NCBI GenBank assembly: GCA_024663395.1
Contig: JANFAH010000004.1
Span: forward strand, 1 to 64,000
DNA from: Pisolithus tinctorius
Lineage: Eukaryota > Basidiomycota > Agaricomycetes > Boletales > Pisolithaceae
Direction of reading: 5' to 3'
Length of the DNA stretch: 64,000 nucleotides
Part shown: positions 1 to 9,666 of the stretch, in pieces
Numbering within the stretch: position 1 is the stretch's first letter
Layout: each line of letters opens with the position of its first letter
Made by a program: the position numbers and the translations under genes
The notes under the pieces: model-generated
Database searches by the model: none
What the model was told of the DNA's origin: nothing
What the model saw: only the letters and a program-made list of their open reading frames with translations

Positions 1-181
1 CATATACTGGCTGACCTGTTTCATCAGCTGAGTCCTCCATATCCATAGCAAGGCTTTTTCTAAAACATAACAAATCCAGAAAGTCAGATAGGGAATAGTA
101 AAAGTGAAGCTGTTTTTCAGTTTTCTGAATAGGAAGGGGATCTGGTGCTTTTGAAGGATTAGATAATGAAGAAGAAGACAT
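1..181 (-). CDS. 5' end of an unidentified gene running off the left edge
   Basis: On the minus strand an open frame starts at an ATG at 181 and stays open to the window edge (60 codons). It begins MSSSSLSNPSK and later reads AMDMEDSADETG, so it is serine-rich and then acidic. No domain is recognisable. It lies in the same orientation as the Ser/Pro-rich frame at 294-1453 and could be another exon of that gene or of a transposon-encoded accessory protein. The open length alone is weak evidence; sensible composition is the main support. Confidence 0.3.
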   Translation of the reverse strand, partial: MSSSSLSNPSKAPDPLPIQKTEKQLHFYYSLSDFLDLLCFRKSLAMDMEDSADETGQPVY

Positions 182-293
182 CAAGATAAAAAGAGCTCTG
201 GAAACTTGAAACCGAAGGAGGCATAGTAAGTGATGTTACAGGAGTATCTGAGCGAAGAAATGATGTATGTGGGTTTAGGAGTTTAATGACTTC

Positions 294-1453
294 TCAGTCA
301 AAGTGAGCAGATGAAGAGCAAGAGAAACTATAAGTACAAGAGGGGACATACAAATCAATCTTCAAAGAGCTGGAGAAATAAATGATGAGATATGGGAGAA
401 AGTGGAGGAACACATCTGAAAAGATCATTGGACCTGTCTTGAATTGAATCTGAGGAGTGGAAGCAGGAAAGTGGTCTGGGTATGAAACTGCTTCGAAAAG
501 GCGAGGATGTGCTGAAGCTGAGGCAAAACTGATGGCAATGGTGAGGATATGAAGACTGGAGTTTTGTAATGTACCTTGGTCCTCTTCATCCACATCACCT
601 GAATGGTCTTCTGCAGCTTCCTGCAAATGAGCAATCCATCCAGTAGGGTATGACATATGACAACATTGTTGTAAGGCTCTGGCATGGCAACTGAATCTTC
701 ACCAACAGCAGCATTAGACATGGCTTGGGGAGCTGAGGGTAGTAATGGCATAGGGAGAGTTGGACTAGAGGAATGCTGATGCCTGCATAAGTCGTCACCG
801 AGTTGTGCAGACTGAAGCAAGGATGGGCTAGGCAGATAGAAGCAAGAGCCAACACCAGTGTTGAACATATCAGAGTTGAGTGGCGAAAGTGTGGTGGGTA
901 TATCTGGGGATAGACTGGACAAGTGATGGGACATGTGCAACTCATTGATGAGTTGCATGGACTGAGAGTCATGACCTATATCCAAGGATGAACCAGGCAA
1001 CTGCATATGGCTGCACAAGTCATCATCAAGTTGTGCAGACTGATGATGGGTGGATGGACTGGGTGCATATGGATCCCTGTGCAACTCGTCGCCAAGTTGT
1101 GCAGACTGAGAGTCATGGCTAGCATCATGGGAAGTAGAGGCAACTGAACCACAGTAGGAAGTATTGAAAATGGAGAATGTAGCTTCAGAGTCTGGAGTGA
1201 CAGTGTCTCTACAGAACAGAAGTGATGCCTGGTGGGAACCATTGGCAGGCTCTTCCTGAATGATAACCAGATCTGGGGATGGGGGAGAGGGAGTCTGAGG
1301 TGGAGCAGTAATGCCATTAGAAAGTACATGTGAAACAGGTAGACTCGAGTCAGAGGGCAGGTCTGGAGGTGGAGATGCATTGCTCTGAGTGGTTACTGGG
1401 TTGTCATCCTGGCATGTTGCTGAGAGGTTCCAACACTCACCAGGGACCATCAC
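294..1453 (-). CDS. Ser/Pro-rich hypothetical protein with four QSAQL-type repeats, probably transposon-associated and decayed
   Basis: A 342-codon minus-strand frame starts at 1453. It is rich in Ser, Pro, His and Asp and has no recognisable domain. A short motif of the form QSAQLGDDL recurs four times with intervening His/Ser/Pro-rich segments. After about 656 the plausible coding signal (an acidic stretch EDHSGDVDEEDQG) moves to the overlapping frame that ends at 294, so a frameshift or intron lies near 650. Its first 20 codons are antisense to the first readable exon of the Harbinger-type transposase. PIF/Harbinger elements commonly carry a second gene, so an accessory ORF is possible, but no Myb/SANT signature is visible. 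The repeats may only reflect a tandem repeat in the DNA. Confidence 0.35.
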
Positions 1454-3093
1454 TAGGTAGGGAGTTCATTGGACTGTCTGATATTTTTCTCACAATTTTT
1501 TAGATATTTCAAAGCAATGTTGGCTTTCTTTTCTGGGGGACAATTCTATGCATCCCAAGTGCAATTCCCCACCAACAACACTCCCATATCAACTATGATT
1601 ACTAGTGACCCATGCTTCCAATTTTTCCAGGATTGTATTGGTGCAGTTGATGGCACTCATATTCAAGCATTCACTGCTGCTGAGGACCAGCCTTACATGA
1701 GGAACTGGAAGGGCTACCTATCTCAAAACTGTCTCTTTGTCTGTGATTTTGACTTCTTCACATATGCCCTCACTGGCTTTGATGGGTCAACTGCAGATGC
1801 AACCATGTGGCATGATGCACACAGGAATGACTTGCACATGCCACCTGGGAAGTACCTTCTTGCAGATGCAGGGTTTGGGACCTGTGATGCACTTCTGGTT
1901 CCTTATCGAGGTGTTCATTACCATCTGAAAGAATGGTGCCAGGCTGGATTAAGGTAAGTTGCTATTCCATCCTGCTCAGTGTACCTGTAACTTCTATTTT
2001 ATAGACCTCAAAACTGAGAGGAGTTATTCAACCTTTGCCATGCTGGACTTAAAAATGCCATTGAATGGATATTTGGTGTTTGTCAAGTCCGGGCCTACTC
2101 TGACCAACTCCGACACTATATAAGGCCTAGAGGAGGGTCCAGAAGCAAGTCCAACACACAGGAACAGAACTCCGACTAGTGGAGTGGTGGCAGGAACAAA
2201 GTCCACTGAGACAGAGGCGGAGCGGAGTGAGGGCATTGGGTTTAGCTTGTGTGCTACCCCCTTGCACGATCTCAGCCCTTGTATTTCAGAGGGAGAGTAT
2301 AGATGGAGAGTTGGAGGTAACTCCGACAGGCAGAAGTCAGAGGCAGAAGGAGTAGGAACTAAGTTGATATTTGTACTGAAGAACAGCGGAGTACAGTACA
2401 TGCTTTTATACTGCTACAGAGGTACAGTAATCAGAATTGGAACTGACATATGGAGACTCATAAATTTTCAAGTAAAATTTCCTGGATGACGAATGAAGGG
2501 TAGATGGAGGACATATGAACGGGTAACACAGAACATCCAGAAAAGGAAATAGTCCAGGCGCTGGACCATGTGGTGAGCGCACTGCAGAGTACCTGACTGT
2601 GAAGGTAGTCACATGACCCCTCAGAGAACGGACCGCTCGGTCTGGTAGGGGAGCAACACAAGTCTGACAGCAGTCGGAGCAGAGATGGTTTGCAACCAAC
2701 AGAAGTTGGGCAGAGTTGGTGCAGAGTGAGTGAATGACTGGCAGAGTAGGGTGCGGAGTGAGTAAGGGCTTAGTGTGAACACATGGTTATGACAGTGTTA
2801 TAAAATGCAGGTGGAGGATTCTTCAAATTCCCCCTGAATATAGCATCCACACCCAAACTCAAGTACCTGCTGCTCTCTGTGCCCTCCACAATTTCATACA
2901 GTGCTATGATCCAGAAGAGTTCTTTGACCCTGAACTTGCCATGGACATAGGAGAGGATGATGGTATTGGAAGCCTTGGTGATGGACCAGCAGATGCTGCA
3001 GAGAGGAGAAGGGCTGATAATAGGCATGACAACATTGCAGAGGAGATGTGGATTGACTATCAGCACCAGCTTACAATTAGGGGCCTTCTCTGA
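1389..3093 (+). pseudogene. PIF/Harbinger-type (HARBI1-like) DDE transposase pseudogene, interrupted by a solo LTR
   Basis: Exons can be read as 1389-1456, 1504-1954 and 2005-2080, continuing after the LTR from 2800 to a TGA at 3091. The 47-nt intron at 1457-1503 has GT/AG ends. The central exon carries the first catalytic-Asp region (CIGAVDGTHI) and the second (LLADAGFG); the later RPQN-EELFN-type block follows an intron at about 1955. The family is a nuclear cut-and-paste transposase. A TGA sits in the RPQN block where relatives usually have Arg or Lys, and neighbouring Cys and Trp replace usual Arg, all consistent with CpG decay. A solo LTR with a 5-bp duplication splits the 3' exon; leaving it out restores an open frame to the C-terminus. 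A TGA precedes the first readable exon, so the N-terminal part is missing or spliced from elsewhere. The copy is inactive. Confidence 0.85.
2081..2794 (-). mobile_element. Solo LTR (714 bp) of the Ty3/gypsy family present at 60846, inserted in the transposase gene
   Basis: The segment starts TGTCA, ends TGACA and is flanked by GTGTT on both sides (2076-2080 and 2795-2799), a 5-bp target duplication. It is the reverse complement of the 5' LTR at 60846-61559 and has exactly the same length. Most differences between the two are CG to TG or CA, so this copy is older and was probably methylated. There is no internal sequence, so it is a solo LTR left by LTR-LTR recombination. Confidence 0.93.
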
Positions 3094-3231
3094 GCCTGAA
3101 TATTCAGATTTCATGGTGTACAGATATATGTTCTTACAATTGTTTCACACTCATGTAGAAAAATAACTTCCATTGTCAATAGGAAGCTAGTCATAGTCAT
3201 GTACATTTTATTATGTACATATTTGTATAAA

Positions 3232-3270
3232 GGGGGGGGGGGGGGCTTGAAAGGATATGCAGGGGGGGGG
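3232..3270. repeat. Two poly-G tracts
   Basis: There is a run of 14 G at 3232-3245 and a run of 9 G at 3262-3270, separated by 16 bases. Runs this long are prone to length error and can form G-rich secondary structure. No gene is associated. The surrounding 3094-3399 shows no other supported feature. Confidence 0.8.
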
Positions 3271-3399
3271 TACATTTGTATATTGTACAAAAAAACAAGA
3301 CAAACACCTATCTCTGCCCATCCCAGTACTTCATCAGCCGACGCCGCACCCAAATCTGCTTTGCTGGCTCCTGATGCTTGAGGAAAATATTCACTTCAT

Positions 3400-4606
3400 C
3401 CAGTGTGAGTCAAAGTGTGGTTCAATGGTGGAAACCAACCAAAACCAACACAAAAGACAAAAAGAGTGAGTGGTGGTGTGCCTATGCAGTACCTAGATGT
3501 AGAACCTTTGATTTGGGTGGGTTTTTGCAAGCTACAACACTCAAAGACAAGTGCTAAGGGTTGGGGGTGCTCCTGATGAAGAAGGAGCAGGAATGCGAGA
3601 GGATGTGATGGGTAGACTGCTGTCAGCCTACAGAAGGATGGATGGAGACTTAATTCGATGTCCTAGGCTGCACTGAGCTTAGGAAGGGCTTGAAGTGAAG
3701 TAGATTGACAATAGATGATAATAAGCGAAGTAGACGATAGTTAGACCCTTAATAAAGTCTCAACTATCAAAGCTGATGAATGATTCACTGAGTGATGATA
3801 AAATGCGAGCAAGAGGGGCTCTCTGACATCTTCCTTCTTTCAGCTATCTAAGTACAGTGATTTATATACAGTACAGGGGTGTTGCCTATGGAAAACAAGG
3901 TGAAAACACTTGGTAAGTGATTGGTAACTGATGAGTAAGGAATGTAAGTGATGGGTAATCATCTTAGAAAGCATTGGTAAGCATTGGTAAGGATAAGCCA
4001 GAATGCGAAGAATCAGTAAGCAAGGTCAAAAGATTGGTAAGTATTGGCAATAGGTGAGTCAAAGACAGTCAGAATGTCAAAGTATGAGTCAAGTAATGTC
4101 AGGAACTGGGAAAGAGCACTGGAATCGCATTAGGGGGAGGCTGTGCATGTCACATCTTGAAGAGATCTCCTTTGGGCCAAAGTGGGATGACAGAGAGGCA
4201 GTGCTGATCTGATGCCAATATAGACATCCAAAAGTGGACAGGGTGAGTCAGATGTCAACAGGGGTCAAGCTTTGGGGGTCTGTGAGGTGACAGGAGCATA
4301 GGGGATCACAACTTTCCCCCCCCCAACCATCCTCTCAGTGAAGCAAATAAAAACTTCATGAATGAGGCTCTGTTGGAAGAGAGGATGAAGGGGGAGCATC
4401 TCCTGCTGTATCTTGCAACAAGGAGGCAAGATGTGCATCATACTCATCATGGATGCAATCAGGGAGAGTGGAGAACAGTAGATTATACTGTAGTTGTTGC
4501 AATTTTGGGAGAATGATGGACAAGACTGGTATGAAGATGTTGCAGGGAGCAGGGAGGAAGGATCCATATGCTTCTTGGACTGAAGAGACTGAAACAACCA
4601 CATAAG
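3400..4606. repeat. Dispersed repeat A, copy 1
   Basis: The segment begins near CAGTGTGAGTCAAAG and is repeated, diverged, at 47763-48853 continuing at 56128-56236. Part of it recurs inverted at 56555-56868. It includes an AT-rich TATATACAG segment followed by many short GGTAAGTG-like words. At its right end it overlaps a minus-strand open frame (4356-5024). No terminal inverted repeats or target duplication were found, so its class is unknown; a long LTR or the 3' region of an unclassified element are options. Confidence 0.75.
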
Positions 4607-5024
4607 ACCTTTCCAAACGAATGACAGACCTGAGGTGACCAAAGAATGTCCTCCTAGAGGTCATACTGACAAAAAGAACATGCTGTCCAAGTTGGATGGG
4701 CTGAGAGGGGGCAGACAAGGGTGGGATGTACCAGGATGCTTCAGGACAGAAGCTGGTAGGAACTCCTGGTAGATATACATAGCCATGGTCCCTAGCAAAG
4801 GGGCCAAGTGAAATGATTGACATGGAGGTGGCCATATCAGAAGAATTAGCAAAATGAGCATCTTTTGGAGGGAGTGCTGTAGAAACATGTGGAGTGCACA
4901 GATCCTCTCCAATTTTGGAAGGTAGGATCGCATGGCTGAGCACTACAAGCGAGTGTGGAAATGGCTTCAGCATCTGCAGAAATGGTGGAGATATGTTAAA
5001 AACTGGAATGCCATACACAGGCAC
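4356..5024 (-). CDS. Hypothetical protein, probably part of repeat A
   Basis: A 222-codon minus-strand frame starts at 5024. The middle part has an ordinary globular composition (for example GPFARDHGYVYLPGVP and HLRSVIRLERSYVVVSV), and the C-terminal end is rich in acidic and Ser/Pro residues. The C-terminal part is shared with the second copy of repeat A at 48.7-48.85 kb and 56.13-56.24 kb, where the same frame can be followed in diverged form, so the gene probably belongs to the repeat. No known domain is recognised. It could be a transposon accessory protein or a fragment of a host gene captured by the repeat. Confidence 0.45.
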   Translation of the reverse strand: MPVYGIPVFNISPPFLQMLKPFPHSLVVLSHAILPSKIGEDLCTPHVSTALPPKDAHFANSSDMATSMSIISLGPFARDHGYVYLPGVPTSFCPEASWYIPPLSAPSQPIQLGQHVLFVSMTSRRTFFGHLRSVIRLERSYVVVSVSSVQEAYGSFLPAPCNIFIPVLSIILPKLQQLQYNLLFSTLPDCIHDEYDAHLASLLQDTAGDAPPSSSLPTEPHS

Positions 5025-5389
5025 TTAAGAATTTTAACCAGTGCTTAACTCACTTCCTCCTTTTTCTTTGGCATTGATGACCTGTTCTTGTGCAAGGGAT
5101 GACTGCTGACATTTCTGGCTGTCCCTCCTCGCATGAGGGCTATGGTCTTCATCTCCATTCATCAGCTATATCCATGTCCACCTCACCAAACACCTTTGGT
5201 GTGTGACATCAGGCAATAGGTCTTGATCATAGGGTGTGCTGGACTGGTGAATAGACATGTGAAAGTGAAGAACCAAACCTGGGGTGGACTGGTCTTAAGT
5301 CCACTGGCTTTCAAGGTCAGACACAAAACTTTTGATCTCAGCATTGTCCTCATTGGAGCCTCATGGGCTTGGCTCCAAGAGGGGGATAC
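5025..5389. other. Intergenic, no supported gene
   Basis: Short frames occur on both strands but none has recognisable protein features. The last bases (AGAGGGGGATAC at about 5379-5389) resemble the purine tract that precedes a gypsy 3' LTR. The matching target duplication around the LTR that follows argues that this is coincidence. Confidence 0.5.
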
Positions 5390-5976
5390 TGTCATGACTG
5401 TGTCCAGACCACCCTAGACCAGCTCTACACTGGTCTCGACTGGTCCCACCCAACCCTTGCCCTGGTCCTGGCCTTAACCCTTTGACCCAGAAATGTGTTA
5501 GCTCGTGAGGCACTGCAAGGCAGTGCCCAGTCAAGTTGTCCCCTCAGTTAGATACTGGGCTGGTGTAACACCCAGCCCAGCCACATGTCCTGCCCTGGTT
5601 CCTGGTAATTCCTTTGTTCATAGTCTTGCTTGATAATGCTCTTTGTAACAATACTTACCAATCTGTTCACCAATCATCATTGTACCAGTGCAGACTGGTC
5701 TCCAGTGCTATGTCACACTCAGGATACTTCTAGTATTTAAGCCATAGGATAATTTGTTCTAGCCTCAGTCTGAAATCAATCTAGTCTCATCCTAACCTGG
5801 TCTCCCTGGTTCTCTGTCTACTATCTCTCAACCAGACTACAGCCCATGCAAGGGAATAGTGCTGTGCCTACAGTCGCTAAGTCCAATAGTCCAGACTTCT
5901 TGATACCTCATATTACCCTCTGACCCCCAACCAGACTCTGGACTGGCCTTGGACTGGTGAAGACCTGGACTTAACA
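5390..5976 (+). mobile_element. Solo LTR (587 bp), LTR family C
   Basis: The segment starts TGTCATGACTG and ends GGACTTAACA. It is flanked by GATAC on both sides (5385-5389 and 5977-5981), a 5-bp target duplication. A TATTTAA box lies near 5734. Related, degraded sequence occurs inverted at about 47500-47760 and, more diverged, at about 8880-9060. No coding sequence adjoins it, so it is called a solo LTR; the purine-rich bases just upstream leave open that it is a 3' LTR. Confidence 0.8.
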
Positions 5977-6481
5977 GATACTCACAACTACCCTGTGCAT
6001 TTATTCTTCAAACATACAATCAGTATGCACCCTTTGTTCTTTTTTCCTTGCAATTCTCCTTCTGTCTTCTTACATTTGATACTCAAAGGCCATCCCAGTT
6101 ACCCACTAAAACATCCTGTCATTCTCACTTCAAGGAACCATCACATTCTACCATCAACACCATGCTACAAGGGCTCAATGCTGAGAGAAGTTGAAAGATG
6201 CACAAAGAAGACAAGTCAGGTGGTACCCCACACACTCTACATTACCATGGCCAAACCAAGCACAGTTTCCCACAGAGAGTAGTCAAGCACTCCATGTCAT
6301 TTCACATCACAACCTCACATACCAATCAGTATATTGCTGCACTCTGAGGTGCAGATAGGACAACATAGTGAATCTAAGCTAAGGACAATCACTCCTATTT
6401 GACCCCTATTTTCTCCAGCACCTCAGCAAGCTGGTCAATGTGAACTTGAAGGCACAGTATATGGCCTGTGACTCTGCAGCC
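5977..6481. other. Intergenic, no supported gene
   Basis: A C+T-rich stretch follows the solo LTR. A 95-codon plus-strand frame at 5995-6282 has no convincing features. I see nothing else here. Confidence 0.45.
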
Positions 6482-7536
6482 TCAGCCTGAAACAGGTCTG
6501 CTATGACCTTGCTTGCTGTTGAGCCCACCATGCACTGGGGCCTTTCCCTTCATGTGTGAGTGGCTTTCAACCACTTCAACATTGACATTGACATCATCAT
6601 TGGCCACCTTCTTGGACGAGCCAGCCTTGGGAGCCCTTGAGGTCTGCACTACAAGCTGTTGCCCCCAGACCTGCTGAGACAACTGCAGTACTTACCAACC
6701 AAAGCACCCACCTATGCCTTCCTTCCAGCCTTTGTGGACTTCTCACAGCCCTGCTTGATGCATGTGCATCTGTGGCATGTCTGCCTTGCAGGTCTGATAC
6801 ATGAGGTCTTCTTTACCACACACCTCATACAAGGCTCCTTGTGAAGGATGGACCCCAGCAGAACCATGACCTTGGGTGTCTCAGCCTCATCCTTGCTCTC
6901 CATGACAATCTGCCAAGACCACTAAGGGCCAAAGTGTTAGCCTCTGCCACACTGCATGAAGAACTTACTTACCTTTTGTACAGGTTGGGACACCTCCACA
7001 TGTGGCATCTTCCCTGTTGCAGCTGGCACCTCTGTGCTCACTCCCTGCTTGCCAACCTCCTGCATGGCCTCCTCTCCCATTTGCACATCCTTGTCAACCC
7101 CTCCATGCACTTCCATGGCAACCTCCTCTGTGGCCCACCTCTTATAGGCCTCATCAGCCTCTGCCAAGATTGGCCCATCCACTGCATTGATCCTCATGTT
7201 GACCCCCAGTGCCTGACCATGTTCAACAATGGGAAAGCCCTCACCCTGGCCATGGTCAATGATGTGACCCACAGAAGTGAGGCATGTGCTTACTGTTCTC
7301 TTCTCCCACCAGTGCATCCACAACACCTTTTCCTCCCACAGTTCCTCCTTGTCATCCAGGAGGCACCTAGCCACAGTGACCAAAACTGTAGAAGCAGTAA
7401 CAAACTGCTCCCTCAGCATGGCCTTCTCCACTTCAACCAGGCAGGTCAGTGGTAGCCATGTGAATAACTTCCCCCCCCCCCCATCAACTCCTCTTACACT
7501 TGTACTATGTCTGCTAGATGTGAAGGTTTGAGCCAC
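6482..7536 (-). pseudogene. Cysteine-rich hypothetical protein, several exons, decayed
   Basis: Coding signal on the minus strand runs from about 7536 to 6973, then after a 51-nt GT/AG intron (6922-6972) continues at 6921, and a further segment ends with TGA at 6482. The first exon is rich in Glu, Ala and Val and looks helical. The second exon has two CxxC pairs (CMRC, CHRC) followed by CIKQGCEKSTKAGRK, an arrangement I associate with small zinc-binding modules in transposon-linked proteins of mushroom genomes. A TAG directly follows GRKA, and the splice to the last segment is unclear. CpG is nearly absent. It is probably a remnant of a mobile-element gene; its function is unknown. Confidence 0.5.
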
Positions 7537-8879
7537 ACACTAACAAATATATACTTAATGGCCATGAGGCACCTATGTCATTGGTCTGGATGCTTCTACA
7601 CAGCATTCAACAGTGTTCTTGGGTTCCTTGGCAGCACACTTCCTTCACTTCTACACTGCATTCACTGGTGTTCTTGAACCCTCAGCACCACACCTTCTCC
7701 ACTACCATGCAGCATCATTGTTTACATCCTCCACACCACATAGCTGACCAGGGATGGTCAGCATCTAAGTCCCTTGCAGGTGTAAGGAATCTGCATTCCC
7801 TAGACACATAAGCCCCTATCAGTGACTGTTCCACAACTACCATTATGTCCCCAGACCACTCACACCCACTTCCATTCATGTGCTACCTTCCTGCCTTCCT
7901 TGCTACCTTCTCATGTCCTCACTCCCTCTCATACACTGCTATACCTGCAGCTGCTGTGTTCTGGTCACTTCCTTTCCTTTGGACTCTTTTCCTTTACCAC
8001 AGTCTCTGTTCCCTTTATGCTAGTAGTATACCCTTGGCCCCTATTGCAGCCTGTCCTGTGTGCATGCACTGTCATGCAACTTTCTTTTACTTGTACTTTG
8101 TCCTACTTAGGTTCCAGGTTTGCCTGGACTATAAAGCCCTGTACCTAGGTACAGAATGATACCTTTTGGCACTTGGAAGGTCACTATGAGTTTTCTTTTC
8201 ACTTTGTCTACACTGCACACCTTGAAAACTGCTGCACATGAACTACATATACTGCTCACACCACTCTCATCACCAGTACAACACCATGGAAAATGCCATG
8301 CATGCCATGAAACACTACCACTACAAATCACAGAGTCCCACCTTCTAGTATCAGCAGTCCAGAATCCCTTGGGATCGGGATGAGCAATTTGTTCCTTTCA
8401 TTTTATTGTTACTATCTAAGCCATCTAGCTCATATTATACAGCTACTTGGACTTTCCTTACATTGTACTCTCATTTGGCACTGAGACACAGGCAGTTATT
8501 TTGTCCCTAACCAAACCCATGCATCCAAGGAAGACAGCCATTCCTTCTTTTCCCAGGGCCATAATCACCAGCTACTAAGCTATCAAATTAGTACTCCCTA
8601 ACACATCCTGTTGTTATATTCCCCACAGGAGATTTCTTGTCATATTGCCAAGTTTTCATATAATGCCTGGTTAGCAAGTTGGATGAGCTGCAGCTTTGGT
8701 GACAATTGATGCTTGTAAGCTGTATAGCCTTTGTATTCATGTATGAAATGACAGCGGGCTGTTGTTGGACTTTGATGCCATTTCCTATGATAGTTGCTTG
8801 CTATGTTTGAGTTTGTGGTCCAGCTATGGGTGAGCACAGGTCTAAGACTAGAAGTTATAATTTGTGAGGAAACTCACCC
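7537..8879. other. Intergenic, pyrimidine-rich, no supported gene
   Basis: The stretch is rich in C and T on the plus strand. Several 60-110-codon frames overlap without domain features. A run of C lies at about 7470-7481, just inside the preceding gene. No repeat boundary or target duplication was found. Confidence 0.45.
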
Positions 8880-9060
8880 AGTAACCAACCAATTGATCAA
8901 CTGGCCTAGTCCTGTCATGTTCTATGTCTTGTTTCTAGTGTCTTTCTCAGCCCAGCCTCAAGCCCCAGGCCAGTGGGAATAGTACTGTATTCACAGTTGC
9001 TAAGTAGAGACAGTCCATACCTATAACCCCTGCCCACATCTGCCCCCTCCCAGCTGGCCC
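8880..9060 (+). repeat. Degraded fragment related to LTR family C
   Basis: The words around GGGAATAGTACTGTATTCACAGTTGCTAAG match, with substitutions, part of the 5390-5976 LTR (about 5850-5885). The edges are unclear and there is no duplication. 9061-9666 holds no other supported gene. Confidence 0.4.
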
Positions 9061-9666
9061 TGCGACAGGACTTGCCAGTGGACACAAACCAGACTTGACA
9101 CACATGCAGGACCAACATCTGGCAGGAACTGATTATGTAGGTTATTATATGCATGTATTGCTCAGTGGTTTGCCAATTTACTAGGAAGTAGGGCATTAAG
9201 TGAGAGGGCAGCTGTCACAATGGGGAGAAAATGGTTGGGTCAGCAGAGGGATGGTTAGATGAGAAATGTTCATTATAGCTGCTGAGTCACTTCTACAGGG
9301 TTTGAATTGCACTTTGACATGAGTCATAAAGACAAAATAGAATGGCATAGAACATAGGCAAAGTTTGACTCTGGATAGCTGAGTGGCATGGCAAGTATAT
9401 ATATTGATTCAATCTATACAGAATGATTGCATCTTCCCCATATTTACTGGTGTGGCAAATGTGGGGATTGTCAACATGAAAATTGGTGGCACATCCAATT
9501 AAAAGGGCAGAGACAACTGCAGATTTTGCAAGCTCCCCCCACAGTGAAGGATTCCAAAGGATCAGCATTGGTGGCCTGAAAATAATATCTTCATTTTTCA
9601 TGTCACACCAATGAAAAGTGGAGGGACTCACAGCAGGCCCAGTAACCACTTGAAAAAGATCCCCAC

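Noticed and set aside
5379..5394. Polypurine tract plus 3' LTR of a gypsy element
   Set aside because: GATAC occurs on both sides of the LTR, which fits a solo LTR better; no pol sequence precedes it.
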